NCBI GenBank assembly: GCA_934045075.1
Contig: OW203724.1
Coordinates: 186,001-250,000, forward strand
DNA: 64,000 bases
Source of the DNA: Yponomeuta sedellus
Lineage: Eukaryota > Arthropoda > Insecta > Lepidoptera > Yponomeutidae
Direction: 5' to 3'
Each line of letters begins with the position of its first letter. The stretch's first letter is position 1. The notes beneath the pieces were generated by a model. It did not search any database, had not been told where the DNA came from, and saw nothing but the letters and a program-made list of their open reading frames with translations. Both the position numbers and the translations under genes were made by a program. Of this stretch, positions 22,645 to 34,459 are shown in pieces.

Positions 22645-23168
22645 ATTTTTATTTTTAATGCACTAACCCGTGCTAAGGACAATTTTAAAAACTAATTTAG
22701 AGGCTAAAAATTCCACCCATGCCGGGATTCGAACCTGCAACCTCTGGCTATCCGTGCCAGCGCTCTTCCAATTGAGCCAATGGGCGACTCACCGGCATCA
22801 GTTAAATTTCGAACCTCTTTACACTATTCTCTGTATTACGTACAGACAGCGACATCTGGCTTAAGTAAATTGCATCACTTACAGCCCCGACTACCTACTT
22901 TGCAGTTAGGTTTTTACATCGGAATGATATCATTGTACCCACATGATATACTATTTTTATTTTTAATGCACTAACCCGTGCTAAGGACAATTTTAAAAAC
23001 CTATTTAGAGGCTAAAAATTCCACACATGCCGGGATTCGAACCCGCAACCTCTGGCTATCCGTGCCAGCGCTTCTAATTGAGCTAATGGGCGACTCACCG
23101 GCATCAGTTAAATTTCGAACCTCTTTACACTATTCTCTGTATTACGCTGTCGCTTGTCGCTGCCTGTA
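22645..23168 (-). repeat. SINE-A tandem dimer (copies 4 and 5)
   Basis: Two SINE-A units follow each other on the minus strand. The first covers about 22645-22950 and the second starts with the same ATACTATTTTTATTTTTAATG tail near 22950. Both carry the tRNA-like region and the 5' extension with AATACAGAGAATAGTG. The second ends in a fold-back at 23111-23204. Confidence 0.85.
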
Positions 23169-23205
23169 CGTAATACAGAGAATAGTGTAAAGAGGTTCGA
23201 AATTT
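23110..23205. repeat. fold-back inverted duplication, 37-bp arms
   Basis: Arm 23110-23146 and arm 23169-23205 are exact reverse complements (AATTTCGAACCTC... against ...GAGGTTCGAAATT) with a 22-nt loop. The arm sequence is SINE-A 5' extension. Confidence 0.9.
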
Positions 23206-23214
23206 CACTACGGA

Positions 23215-23350
23215 GCGGACTAAGGTTAGTGTGATGGGCGCTAATACGAGTATATGATAGTCACGGGAAATCATATGAGTAAGGAGAATATTGCCATGGG
23301 CAATACCTGGATAACAATAATTATGTTTGACGTTGAAATCACCCATTACC
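23215..23350 (-). pseudogene. LINE endonuclease scrap
   Basis: On the minus strand it reads MGDFNVKHNYCYPGIAHGN, then HDY-like ILVLAPITLT, the GDFNxKHxxW...NxRGNxLLxH...YxVLAPxxPT pattern of Jockey-clade endonucleases. Only about 45 residues remain, and one side is fused to the SINE fold-back. Confidence 0.6.
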
Positions 23351-24290
23351 AGTGTTTAGAATAGAAGTTTGATTTTTGAACGCACCCATGACGGGTGGAA
23401 CTATTTGACATCTGTCAGATGAGCTAAAAATTTGCCCTCTTGTATCTTGCTTGTTAAAAGTGTGATTTTCCTAAATTGTGTGGCAATTAGATTGCCGGGC
23501 TTATACGCATCTTCTTACTAGCGGAATGACCCATATCTTCGTGTGAAGTGCGGAATTAGTTCAGGGACGGATCCCAGTGTTTTGTTGTCGGGCGACGGAC
23601 CGCCCAAAATAGTGAACATTTTTTGGTGAAAACGTGGTGCCGTGAAAGTGCACTGAAGGTAGGTAGCTTTCTGGGGAAAGAGCTCTTGGCATAGACGGGA
23701 AAGTCTAGGGATCCCCAGACCTACCAGTGCAACCATCCTGAAAGGCGCCGGCTGCCAAGTCGAGAGGCGTCGACGAAGACAGACTTTGTAAGTGCCTTGT
23801 TTTCTCATTAGTTTTTAAGTATTGGTGTTTAGGTGGGTCCTATACCAAACAACCAGCACTTTTTCACATGCAAGAAACTCTATATTCAAATCTTTGAATA
23901 TAAGTGGTAGGTTCTGGGACTGGTAGATAGATACAGAGGCATAGGTAATACCAGACCGTATGAGGTTAATGCCGATTGCTTCTAGGTTTTTAGTAGGCGG
24001 TATGGCGATTTGAGTCTGAGTTTATCGGTACGATAACATATACATCGAGGGATTTGGAATATAATGTTGTTGGTTAACCTAGTCTCGCATAATGCTATGA
24101 CCTCAACCGATAGATCACTTACCGCTAAGTTTATTGGCTCCTGTTACCTGCTCGTACGCCATCGGCGTTCCAATATTATTCTTAGTTCATTAAGTTTGTT
24201 TATAATGACCAAGGTGTGTTAGTACTAACATCACTTTATCTAAAATCAATTCACATTTATTGTACTGGCCTTTAGGCCAATTCACATTTC
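23351..24290. other. unassigned; possible LINE 5' UTR and endonuclease remnants
   Basis: 23520-23810 is GC-richer than its surroundings and reads like a LINE 5' leader. 23820-24235 on the minus strand gives a weak LLCETRLTNN-like phrase that could be an endonuclease remnant. No frame is long enough to be sure. Confidence 0.3.
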
Positions 24291-24364
24291 AGTCTGTCCG
24301 TTGACATCGTCGCGCGCACATACTTTTGTTACACGGTTGTGAAGAAGTGAATAAACAGAGGCTA

Positions 24365-25800
24365 TGTCCTCTAAAGTTGTGAAGTGTTGCTCCTGTAACA
24401 TTGTGATCAATGAAGTGCTTGCATTTCTCTAGAATAAATGCGATTTTATGGACGAGGAAAGCCTTGTTAGGCTTTGTAGTACATCTTTTACGGAGGCGGA
24501 GCTTGAAAATGCAAAGTGTCTACTGTTTAGTAGTAGAATGACCAAAAGGCGAGGTGTAGGCAAGTCGCAAAGAAACTTGGATGACATGGTAAGGCTCATC
24601 AAGAAACTGACTCAGAGTTAATGCCGACCTTTGTTGCCCGAGACTTGCAAAAACTGCCGCCGGTCACCTTTGACCACGTCGACGTAACCCGCCTACTTAA
24701 GGTCATAATCCTGATACAGAAAGAACTTAGAGAAATTCAGTCCAAATATAAGCAACCAGCAGATGAGTTTGTAACCATCGAGCAATTTCGACAGTTACAA
24801 TCTGAAGTTCAACAACTGTCTAAAACATTAAAAGATACGCCGGATTCGACAAATTACGTAAACAGGAAAAGGGGAGGAGGTTGCATGCAAGATAGCTTTG
24901 TGCTGGACAGTGGACCTATTGGAGGGTTTCCAATTACCAATATCACACAATCCACAGAAGAAGGTACTCCTGAAAAACTCCCAACGGTCGAACAGCTGAC
25001 GAGAACCACGTCTAACGCCGATAGCCCAGCTAATTAGCGTGTCTGATGACTCAATATCTCCCACGACGCGAACTAGCGCAGGTGTCACCAGAATAAGCAA
25101 TCAGAAAATACGTGAATCAACAGCATCGTGTAGCGGCATTGTCGACAGCGGAGATCGACATTCCCCTATACTGACTGGCCGCATAGAGATCACCAGAGCG
25201 CGTGTATGGTCGAGACCAGTTTTGCCGAAGAGACCGGACCCACCGACCCATAAAAGCAGTCTTGAGGTGGAGGCCACTAAAACTGTCGGCATGCATGCAA
25301 ATGAGGCGATTATGCCCACAACGACGAACGAACCAATACAACTTGATTGCACTGGATATGACTGGACTCTCGTTGAGAGAAAAAAGTCCAAAAAGCTCAG
25401 TGCCAAGGAAGAACAGATTAGACAAAATCGTTTTACAGGAAAGGTTGGAAAAACTACTGTCTGTCCGTCTTCAAAATTCAGAGTCGCAGCCGCCACAATA
25501 CCGCTTTATTTATACAATGTAAATAAACTTACTACTTCTACGGATGTGTCTGAGTACGTCTTCGAAAAGACTGTAATTATAGTTAAGCCAGAGAAAGTGC
25601 AGATGAGAGAAGACAAAATCTTCTCTCATCTGCACTTTCTCTGGCTTATACAAAATGACTCATACAAAATGTACATTCCCCGACAAAAACTATGTCTATG
25701 TTCGATGACGTTAGCCTATGGTCAGACGGCGTTTACTTTAGGCGATACATTATCTTCTCGAAAAAGTCGCAGACAGACTATGGTTTGTAAGATAATATAA
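24365..25800 (+). pseudogene. CR1-like LINE ORF1 (broken)
   Basis: The sequence begins MSSKVVKCCSCNIVINEVLAFL with a Cys-rich N-terminus, then a stop, then MDEESLVRLCSTSFTEAELENAKCLLF. The next frame (24621-25034) holds a helical, Gln- and Leu-rich stretch (IQKELREIQSKY, FRQLQSEVQQLSKTL) that could form a coiled coil. The third frame (25039-25797) has a disordered middle, then YDWTLVERKKSKK and FRVAAATIPLYLYNVNK, as in the RNA-binding part of lepidopteran LINE ORF1 proteins. A fold-back at 25584-25648 and a frameshift near 25690 disrupt the end. ORF2 follows on the same strand about 95 bp downstream. Confidence 0.65.
25584..25648. repeat. fold-back inverted duplication, 30-bp arms
   Basis: Arms 25584-25613 and 25619-25648 are exact reverse complements with a 5-nt loop (CAAAA). 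The arms lie inside the LINE ORF1. Confidence 0.9.
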
Positions 25801-25893
25801 AAAATAGGAGAGTTCTCGTATCAAGCTAGCGAAACCATATCCAATACAGTAAAAAGCTGCGCTCAAAGCTCTGCTGTTACATCCGCTGTATAT

Positions 25894-28315
25894 ATGAGTA
25901 AATTTGTATCATTTAATTGCAAGTCTGTTAAGCGATCACAGGAATGTGTTCGAAATATATGCAAGACTTCAGATTTAGTTGCTCTTCAAGAGACATGGAT
26001 CATGAGTCATGAGATATCACAACTGGGAACCATAGACAGTGCTTTTGGCTTTACGGGGACCTCGGCGGTCGACTCATCAATTACGCTTGTAGGCAGACCC
26101 CACGGTGGAGTCGCTATACTATGGAGGAAGAGTATATTTACGAGTGTTTCTATAGTCAAGTGTAATAGTGTGCGGCTTGCGGCAATCAGGGTAGATAGTG
26201 ATGGTTGTTCTTTTCTTGTATTTTCTGTTAATATGCCGATAAATAATAGAATGAATTTAATAGAATTTATCCAGTGCTTGTAACGAACTTATTAGTTTTT
26301 GTGATGACCAGAGGTGGTCCCGTTCGGACTTCAATCTTTTAGCAGTGGATACCTACACTTTTATCAGCGATGCTCATGGGTGTGGGCGCTGGTTAGACCA
26401 CTGTGTGGTTACAAGTGCGGCAAAGCACTGTATTGTAAATATTAAGGTTATTGTATGACACCGTATGGTCAGACCATTTTCCAATAGAAATTACATGTAA
26501 CCTGGGAACTATAAAACCCAAAATTGGGCCTACAAATATAGTTAAAAATTGTGTAATCTGGGGTGAGAGAGAACCAGCGATGATAAATAAATATACAGAA
26601 TTGTGTAATAAAAAACTGAGATGTCTAGACTTTCCTGCAGAATTAAGACAGTGTTATGATGATAAATGTAATGAAGAAAACCATAGATCAGTTATAGATG
26701 CATTGTACACTAAAGTAGTTAATATTTTGTCCGAAGCGGCAGTCTCGTCATGCAAGGTACGAACATTTAGGAAGGGCAAGTGTATCACAGGATGGAATAA
26801 ACATGTTCGGGAGGCATATTCTGAGGCCCGTATGAGTTTACAGATATGGTTATTTTATAGAAAACCTTGTTCTGGGAAATATTACGATGAAATGAAAAAT
26901 AAGACAAAGATCTTTAAATCAAAACTAAAGTGGTGTCAGGATAATGAATGTCAAATTAAAATGGACATTATAGCAGCTCATCGTTCAGCAAAGAATTTTA
27001 GTCAGTTCCGGAAGGCGACGAACAAGCTTAACCCTAGAGTGGGTGCCCCGGTTACTGTTGATGGAATTAGTGACCCCGGAGAAATATGTAAGCTCTTTCA
27101 AGAGCACTTAAAGGTCGAGTTTTCGCTGGATCCAGGGGATGCGCCGCTGGGGGTGCGGCGAAAATCGTTGCTCATATTATAAAACACATGACCAGAGGCA
27201 AGTCGCCAGGACATGACGGCCTCAGCGTCAAGCACCTTCAGCATACAGGGGTTCTGGGGTACTGGCCATGCTACTTACTTTTTGTATTAGGCACTCCTAC
27301 CTACCGAAGGAGCTAATGAAAACTATAGTGGTACCAATTATTAAAGATAGGACAGGAGATGTCTCTGAGGAGTAATTACCGGCCGATATCATTGGCTGCA
27401 ATAATAGCCAAGGTACTGGACAGTGTGTTTGACCGTCATCTGACTAAACACTTAAATTTGAACGATGGACAGTTCGGTTTTAGGCCAGGACTGTCCACCG
27501 AATCAGCAATATTGTGTCTGAAGCACACTGTTCAGTACTATGTGGATAGGAGAACGCCTGTATATGCGTGCTTCCTGGACCTATCGAAGGCCTTCGACCT
27601 GGTGTCTTACGATATATTGCGGGTTAAGCTACAGAACGAAACAGATCTTCCCGCGGAACTGGTTAGTATGTTTGGCTTCTGGTATAGAAACCAAACAAAT
27701 CAAGTGCGATGGGGCGGTTCGTTGTCTAAAGAGTATCTTATGGAGTGTGGGGTTAGGCAAGAGGGAATATCATCACTCAAGCTATTTAATCTTTATATTA
27801 ACAGACAGATCGGCGGGCTCAGCAGCGCAGGTGTCGGCTGCTCAGTAGACGGTGAATTTGTAAATAATATAAGTAACGCTGACGATATGGTTCTGCTGAG
27901 CCCGTCAGTCAGTGGCTAGAATAGGCTTATTACTATTTGTGAGTCCTACGCCGTGGCCCATGGGCTCAGATATAACGTCAAAAAGAGCGAGCTGATGGTA
28001 TTCAGAGCAAAGGGAAGGCCAAGTCCTAAATCACCACCAGTTCTGCTTTGTGGTGCACCGTTAAGGAGAGTTACGGAGTTTAAATATCTGGGCCACTGGG
28101 TCACGGAGGACCTGTCTGATGATTTAGACTTAGAGAGGGAACGCAGGGCGCTGGCGGTTCGTTGTAATCTGCTGGCCCGCAGGTTTGCTCGATGCTCCCG
28201 AGAAGCAAAAATTACTTTATTTAAGGCATATGGCCATTTTTTTTTACACCAGCAGCCTGTGGGTCAATTATACGCAGAGGGCCTACAGCGCCCTGCGCGT
28301 CCAATATAACAATTT
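25894..28315 (+). pseudogene. CR1-like LINE ORF2 (endonuclease and RT, broken)
   Basis: The endonuclease is recognisable in FVSFNCKSVKRS, LVALQETWI and PHGGVAILWR (25894-26280), followed after a stop by SDAHGCGRWLDHCVVT and, after a frameshift, VWSDHFPIEI, the last endonuclease motif. The linker runs to about 27180. RT follows: RGKSPGHDGLSVKHL, NYRPISLAAIIAKVLDSVF, FGFRPGLSTESAI, CFLDLSKAFDLVSYDIL and the active-site region NADDMVLLSPSV (27870), then HGLRYNVKKSELMVF and FKYLGHWVTEDL. A stop at 27917 and small indels interrupt it. It ends abruptly near 28315 after SALRVQYNN, the point where a second LINE of this family continues at 54627. Confidence 0.85.
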
Positions 28316-28329
28316 AGGGTGCTGATTCT

Positions 28330-29000
28330 AAGGGATATGATACGCCTATGGAAATAAATCTGCGATTGGAGCTTGCAAATAAAACGAATGAGAAACTAAA
28401 ATATTGAAATTTAATAGGAGCTTTGTTGTTTGTAGCAAATGGAACACGACCAGATGTAGCGTATTCAGTAAACTATATGAGCAGATTTCAAAAGAACCAT
28501 GATGAAACACGAGTGCTGAAATATTTATATCACACAAGAAACCTGAAGTTGAGCTATATATAATGAAACGATGAATGCATACGTAGATGCTGATTGGGCA
28601 GCGGACACGCAAGATAGAAAATCTACAAGCGGAATTGTGATTAAAGTATTTGGAAATGTTGTGATGTGGAGATTACAAAAGCAGAAAATAGTTTCTATAG
28701 CGTCTACACATGCAGAGTACTATGCATTAGCCGATTGTGTTGAGGAGGTGTTACCTATAAGAGGAGTTTTAAGTGATCTAGATGTTGGAATTGAGAATAG
28801 TGTTAACATTTAAAGATACTACTGGTGCTATTGGTTTGGCTAAAAATGGAAAGTTCTCTGAGAATTCTAAGCACAAAAAGGGTTTAGAGTCAATAAAATT
28901 TCAACCGAAGATCAGATTGCGGATATATTAACAAAAGCTCTGGGTAAGGTTAAGTTTCAAAAATTTAGAGGTTTGTTAGGTATTAGAGATTGTTAAAGTG
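28330..29000 (+). pseudogene. Ty1/copia RT end and RNase H
   Basis: The first part reads LIGALLFVANGTRPDVAYSVNYMSRF, the end of copia RT. The frame at 28571-28810 reads AYVDADWAADTQDRKSTSG and IASTHAEYYALADCVEE, the copia RNase H signature, and after a short break comes DQIADILTKALGKVKFQKFRGLLGI, the copia Pol C-terminus. Several stops interrupt it. It is a 5'-truncated copy placed directly after the CR1-like LINE. Confidence 0.85.
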
Positions 29001-29067
29001 ATTTCTTTTGAACAGGACCTATTAATAGGGACATAGGGTCAGTTATTATTGTAAGGGATACTAAATC

Positions 29068-29480
29068 AAGGAGGTGTGTTGAAATCATGATTTAGTACCT
29101 CCTTACTGAAGATAAATGGTCTATATTCATTGGCCTATTTTATTTCATATTGGCCGGGTTCGAATCCCGGCTGGAAACAAAAAAAAAACCCCAGGTCTTG
29201 GATGTTTACATGTTTGTGATGTCGTTGTTTCTGGTTCCCACGACACAACGTATTCTAGTGTGGGGCCAGAAGCAATGTATGTGCCTGTATGTAAATGTTA
29301 TGTTGTTATATAATATACCGGTTTGTCAATGCCTTTTAAGAAGACTTTTGATTTGATTGTCACGGTACGTTTCTGTAACGTTGTAAACCTACATTTAATA
29401 TCTTAGGCTGCATATTATTTACATAAATAACACTGGAACTACTTCAGGTGTTGTTTTATTTGTAGATAATTATGTAGTAA
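29068..29480 (+). mobile_element. probable copia 3' LTR, with inserted SINE
   Basis: A purine run AAGGAGGTG at about 29068-29077 is followed by TGTTGAAATCATGATTT, a normal copia polypurine tract and LTR start. The right end of the LTR could not be placed because no second LTR is present in the window. A SINE-B piece lies at 29150-29340. Confidence 0.5.
29150..29340 (+). repeat. SINE-B copy, 5'-truncated
   Basis: It starts at a T-arm-like CCGGGTTCGAATCCCGGC, then an A-rich stretch, then GGTCTTGGATGTTTACATGTTTGTGATGTC. The same tail words occur in the SINE-B copies at 58196-58447 and 63873-64000. Confidence 0.65.
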
Positions 29481-30002
29481 TATTAAAACAGAAAAACTGG
29501 ATAAAAACGGATAAGCAGGTAAAATAGTCAGGTCTGGTCGAAGGGATAGTAGTAGTGATGGAAAATGAGGGAAATCGAAGAATGTGTGACGTAATTTAAA
29601 TATTTGAAAATGATAGATAGAAAAAGAAATAAAAATGGTGTGAAGAGGTTTGCACCGTTACAAGTTACGTAACCGTTGTACGAAACTTGATTACATTATC
29701 TTTAGTTTGATATTTGTTTGTTGATATGCTATTATTTTCGAAGCTTGGCAGCTTCGATCTAAAGTTGCAAAGGTTCCCAAGTTTCAATTTTATGTAGGTA
29801 CTTCATATTAAATTTTCAGTTCCCCTTCCATTAATTTAAATTCTTTTATTATTGTCTCATATTATTTTAAGAAAGTAAACAAATGTTTATCCAAGCGTGA
29901 CGTTTCTCGGTGATTTTGGTGTTTCAGTGAAAATGGCTGAAAGCAATATTATAATGTTTTATTTTATTGAAAGTATTGGTCACCGCATTTTTAAATAAAA
30001 AC
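29481..30002. other. no gene recognised
   Basis: AT-rich receptor intron sequence with no family resemblance. Confidence 0.55.
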
Positions 30003-30290
30003 TAAATCTGCGTTTTTAATGTTTTAAAAAACTTATTCAGAGGATAAAAATTTCACCCATGCCGGGATTCGAACCCGCGACCTCTGGCTATCCGTGCCAG
30101 CGCTCGTTCCAACTGAGCTAATGGGCGACTCACCGGCATCAGTGAAATTTCGAACCTCTTTACACTATTCTCTTTACGTACAGGCAGCGACATCTGCATG
30201 AAGTAAATTGCATCACTTACAGTCCCAAGTACCTACTTTGCAGTTAGGTTTTTACATTGGAATGATATCGCTGCATCCATTAGTGGCAAT
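30003..30290 (-). repeat. SINE-A copy 6
   Basis: Minus-strand copy with tail, tRNA-like region (GGTTCGAATCCC in reverse) and the full 5' extension to GCTGCATCCATTAG. It runs into a fold-back at 30274-30339. Confidence 0.8.
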
Positions 30291-30339
30291 AGGCACGCTG
30301 TACGTTGTCCATCAGCGTGCCTATTGCCACTAATGGATG
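30274..30339. repeat. fold-back inverted duplication, 27-bp arms
   Basis: Arms 30274-30300 and 30313-30339 are exact reverse complements (CATCCATTAGTGGCAATAGG...) with a 12-nt loop. Confidence 0.9.
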
Positions 30340-30599
30340 TGCATGTTACTAATAACCTGACTCGCGCTCTGAAACAGCAAGGAGGCGGCTCGCTCTAGGT
30401 CGCTGACGCTAGATTCAATTAGCGGTCTTTGTGTCAGCTCGCAAAGCGGCCCGTTCCACGGTCTCCTGATATAATAAAATATAATATCGTTAGTGTTGAG
30501 AGCGGCGCGCCGGGCATGTGACAACGACTTTGTTTTCTAAGTTATGTATATAAGTGAAGTTATGATAGCAATACCATTAGCAAACGGTGAAAGAAAATA

Positions 30600-30775
30600 T
30601 CGTGAGGAAACCTGAGTGTCTGGGGTATTTAAATATATAAATATCTCAGCGTTTGACATTGCAATCCGCGGGGGGCACGCGTGGTAATTAAGCCCATAAT
30701 CTCTCTCTTAGAGAAGGGCTGTGCCCTGCTGCTGCACGTTTAGGGACCACACAAAATAATCTTCACTTTTCTCAA
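30600..30775 (+). repeat. dispersed repeat (GTGAGGAAACCTG type)
   Basis: The sequence has CGTGAGGAAACCTG, GACATTGCAATCCGC and GAGAAGGGCTGTGCCCTGC in the order seen in a common lepidopteran non-coding repeat. This rests on pattern memory; no second copy occurs in the window. Confidence 0.5.
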
Positions 30776-30840
30776 AGGTCGCTGTTATGCTTACGACCGG
30801 AATTCCTAAAATCAATTATTGAGCTGTTTTAAATTTTCAG

Positions 30841-30940
30841 ATGCGTCAAGGATCTTCAAAAGGCGTTTCAACTTATATACAGTTCTCAAGTTTTTTTCTG
30901 CAACTTCATTTTGACACTGATGCTGATACAAATATTTGTG
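30841..30940 (+). CDS. odorant receptor-like gene, exon 3
   Basis: A short exon after the acceptor AAATTTTCAG. With the two bases left by exon 2 it reads R-CVKDLQKAFQLIYSSQVFFCN, then FILTLMLIQIFVV, a loop followed by a hydrophobic helix. The pattern (Leu-Gln-x-Ala-Phe, then Gln-Val-x-Phe, then a helix ending Leu-Ile-Gln) is that of the middle of lepidopteran odorant receptors. The donor is probably GTTCGT after GTG at 30940. GTGGTT three bases earlier is an alternative in the same phase. The exon ends in phase 0, which matches exon 4. Confidence 0.75.
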
Positions 30941-31070
30941 GTTCGTTAAATATTTTACTCGTTAAAAATCTGGGTGTTTCTTTTAAAAGAAAAATAACTA
31001 ATAATACAAAACCATGCAACTCTAGATATTATGTTGGATGCAATATTTTTTGCCTTCGATGACAGACCAC

Positions 31071-31734
31071 AGGAAAACAGTTATCATTGAGGCTAGAAAA
31101 AATGTGTGCAATGCAATTAACGTGGTTTTGTATATTAGTATCATAGCCAATCTAATTCAACCTATTGCAAACTAACGAATTACTTCGGTGCCAACGTAGT
31201 TAGTATTTTTTTTTAATTTAAGGTGAGTTCAGCAAATCTGTTAATATCGCAACATCCTATTAGATAAATGGTTGATATAATTATGATATTGTGTCGAATA
31301 TTTGGAATCGTGCGTGAAAATATAAAATAATGCAATTTTCAGAAATTTAAATAATTTACTTATCTTAGTTGTTTGAATTTCCGAGTTGTTTTCGGATCAA
31401 TTCTGTATTGGAGAAGAGGGCAGTGATGTACCTCCACTCTTTCCATCTTTTTTCACATATTTTGATCACAATTTGTAAAGCACCATACTCACAATTACAC
31501 AAAGTAACCAGAGCAACTATTAATTAAAGGTTGACAAACCACAACTAACTTTTTCTAGAACAGACATTAAGTGAAAAATAGCTTAACGTCGCCCGTTTTC
31601 TATTGGAACGGTAAAGTCCTGAGAGTGTTGCCAGTCTTCATTCGCCTAAAATATTCCGAGTTGTGTATGTAAGTAGGCAGATGCGTATGGCCAGCGTGCA
31701 GCCACTCTGTTGTTTAGACACGACACATCTTTTA
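31071..31734. other. no gene recognised
   Basis: AT-rich receptor intron sequence; nothing supported. Confidence 0.5.
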
Positions 31735-32110
31735 TTCATCAGTGGCGAACGCAGATAAAAACTTCCCCGTTATCAACCCTTGTATGTCCCCACTGTATCG
31801 CAGGAAGGTTAGGCCATACTCCACCACGGGGGCCAAGTCCGGGTTGGTGGAGGATTGTAAGACAGTGGCGAGCCTAACTGTCAGAAGTTATCAAGCCGCC
31901 CATAAGGCCTCTGACATGGCTTAACGACTGCCATTATATGACAGCCGGCACCAACGGCTTAACGTGCCTTGCGTAGCACGGAAGCGCTCGGCAAAATGCC
32001 ACTAGCGGTAGTCACGGGACGCACACCGATCCCGCACCTGACCGCGCCTGTTGTTGCTTAACCAAGTGATTGATTCCAATCACTCGGTTCGCCTAGGCCA
32101 CGAGCGCTTC
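31735..32110 (+). repeat. dispersed repeat R, second plus-strand copy
   Basis: It shares long blocks with 16150-16620: GGCCATACTCCACCA.GGGG, AAGACAGTGGCG, CAAGCCGCCCAT.AGGCCTC and CACTAGCGGTAGTCACGGGACG. Confidence 0.75.
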
Positions 32111-32340
32111 GATAAAAACTTAATAAAATTAAAAGATTTATCAGTTCATTGGTTTCTAGTTAAAATGCCGGTGGGATAAATAAGAGACTATTGAAAAAAA
32201 ACGAAAATCATGAAAACATTATCAGCTATTTCATTTTATTTGTTACTACAGATAATGGTAGATTTGCTTGTACAATGATACAATGATACAATGTAAGCTA
32301 GCTTTCGATCCATTTCAACTGAATTTTAATTTATTTACAG

Positions 32341-32448
32341 GGAAAAGACCGGTCATTATCCAAGATGCTTCCCACTCTGTCCATGTCTATCGCTGTGCTT
32401 TTCATCACAGCAATGGTCATGTGGAATGCCGGGGACATAACAGTCGAG
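32341..32448 (+). CDS. odorant receptor-like gene, exon 4
   Basis: After the acceptor ATTTACAG the phase-0 frame reads GKDRSLSKMLPTLSMSIAVLFITAMVMWNAGDITVE and ends at GAG before the donor GTGATG, again in phase 0. One hydrophobic helix (about residues 12-29 of the exon) precedes an Asn-Ala-Gly-Asp-Ile-Thr stretch, the position of the Gly-Asn-Glu-Ile/Val-Thr motif after helix 6 in odorant receptors. Exons 1-4 give 321 codons. A typical family member has about 380-430, so 60-110 residues, including the conserved C-terminal helix, are not accounted for in this window. Confidence 0.7.
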
Positions 32449-32506
32449 GTGATGTTACATTTTATATTAAACTGTACTTTATGTATTTTATATTGAACTC
32501 CCGCGA

Positions 32507-32563
32507 CTTGGAGTCGGTGCCAAGTTCTAGACCAGCACATACGTTTTGGGCACCGACTCCAAG
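32507..32563. repeat. inverted repeat, 15-bp arms
   Basis: CTTGGAGTCGGTGCC at 32507-32521 and its exact reverse complement at 32549-32563. Confidence 0.85.
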
Positions 32564-32702
32564 ATATACTACTACAATACCTAGATATATACGAATGTCG
32601 AATTTACCTATAGGTCATATTCTTTTAAACTATTTCTGCGTTCTTAGTGCCTTGTAGAGTACACAAGTCGGTTTTAATTTTTAATGGAAACTATATTTTG
32701 TG

Positions 32703-32745
32703 TTTAAAAACCTATTTAGAGGCTAAAAATAAAAAAAAAAAAATT
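32703..32745 (-). repeat. SINE-A tail scrap
   Basis: Only TTTAAAAACCTATTTAGAGGCTAAAAA of the SINE-A tail remains, followed by an A run. Confidence 0.6.
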
Positions 32746-32749
32746 TTGT

Positions 32750-34450
32750 GTCATCAAAGTTTATGATTTCTTTATGATTTTGTAAGTTACATATTTCATT
32801 TTGTTAATGACCGTTTTTCCTTAATTTGGTTATACAGTTATCAGGACAAACCTATTAAAATCAGTACAAACCTATATATTTGATACTTAATAATATATCC
32901 CGATGATTATTAAGTGATTTAGCTTATTATTTAAAACATTCAAAACTTAAAAAAACTATGACAGCTTAAATCATACCCATTATTATTAATTCTTTATTCT
33001 CATCATATACCGGGGTCGTTATTACTTTCACATGTCGTGAGAGTTTTGCAAAAGTGTTTTTGTTTTGCAAAACATTCTTAAGTTAATATTTCAGTAAAAG
33101 AAAATTACCTTGGTGTTCCGAAGTAATTATTTATTTTAAACAAATTACTTCACGCATTTTTGTGAATAACTAATGAAATCTTAATAACGCGTACGCATAT
33201 AGTATTTTTTTTATTAAGGCACTAATCACCATGCCTCGAGTCGCGCGATTCTCATGAGTGTCTCGAAAGCGGCGACCCAACTTCAAAGCGCGACTTGTAT
33301 AGGTTGACTCACCAGTGTTATAAAATTTATCGGTAAATGACCTTCACTAGCTTTATATGAAATTAAATATTTCTTCTTCACTATTTTCACCTGTGTTAAC
33401 GCTTTGTTGTCTGCGACTTATTGGAATTTGTGTATACCGCACACGTTTTTGTATGTGTAAATGCACTGGTATACCGGACATAAGTTTGTGTTGACGCTTG
33501 TTGAAATCGGAAACCGTTATTTCTTCTGTGTCTGTTATTATTTCTATGAAAATGTATTTTAATGTAACTAACCAACTGGATATTAAAAGATCTTGATTCA
33601 ACTATTAAGCATTCTTAAAACGCAAGCGGGGAGAACAGCAGTCTTAAGTGGCCTGCAATAACAACCAAAGTGGATGTAATGTGAAACATGTTGTTTAATT
33701 AAACAACTTCAGTTATATGTAATTAAATATCCGATTGGAGTTCATAAAACAATTTCACAAAGTGTCAGAGAGGCGTGAATAAAAGAGGAGTGTACAATCA
33801 AGACTGGTTTATTATTATATCATGCATCAATGGTGGGTAGGTTGACATCTTCCCCACGAACAAAGTTAAATACGTTTTATTATAAATAGTTTATTAAATT
33901 AAATACGCATTTCAATGATTAAAATTAGATTAAGGCAGGAGATTTACAGCTTAGCTACTTAAATTATCTACTTAATCACGATATGTTTTTATAATTAAAA
34001 TAGATTTGTACTATTTATTATACACATATTGTGAAAAGTTAATAATCCTTTACTATATTGTTATATCATATCATCAGCTTCAATTAAGTACATGCTTTTT
34101 TCAAATTAGATTTCATAGTTTTATCATTTAATAATATTCCATTTAAAAAATAAGACTAATTAATGACAAGTAGACAAACTTTCAGCCACGTAATTTGGCA
34201 TGACATATTTAATTCATATTATGTACTTAAATATATTTAAATGGTTTTACACACGTTCATTCCTACAATATTTCCGTACTTATTTTTATTTGGTGTATAG
34301 GTACATGCTTTTCAATACGTTTAATTTCTTTATAACATAATCGGTTTATCTTCTACCTACCTTTGTATTATAACTTTTTCACTTATAGATAAATGTTCAT
34401 GCACAGATTGTCTTTATTTTTCTTTCAGTGTTCCTATTTTCACTTTGTGT
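32750..34450. other. no gene recognised
   Basis: About 1.7 kb of AT-rich sequence. An 82-residue minus-strand frame at 33353-33601 has no motif I recognise. No receptor C-terminal exon was found here. Confidence 0.45.
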
Positions 34451-34459
34451 TTTAATAGC

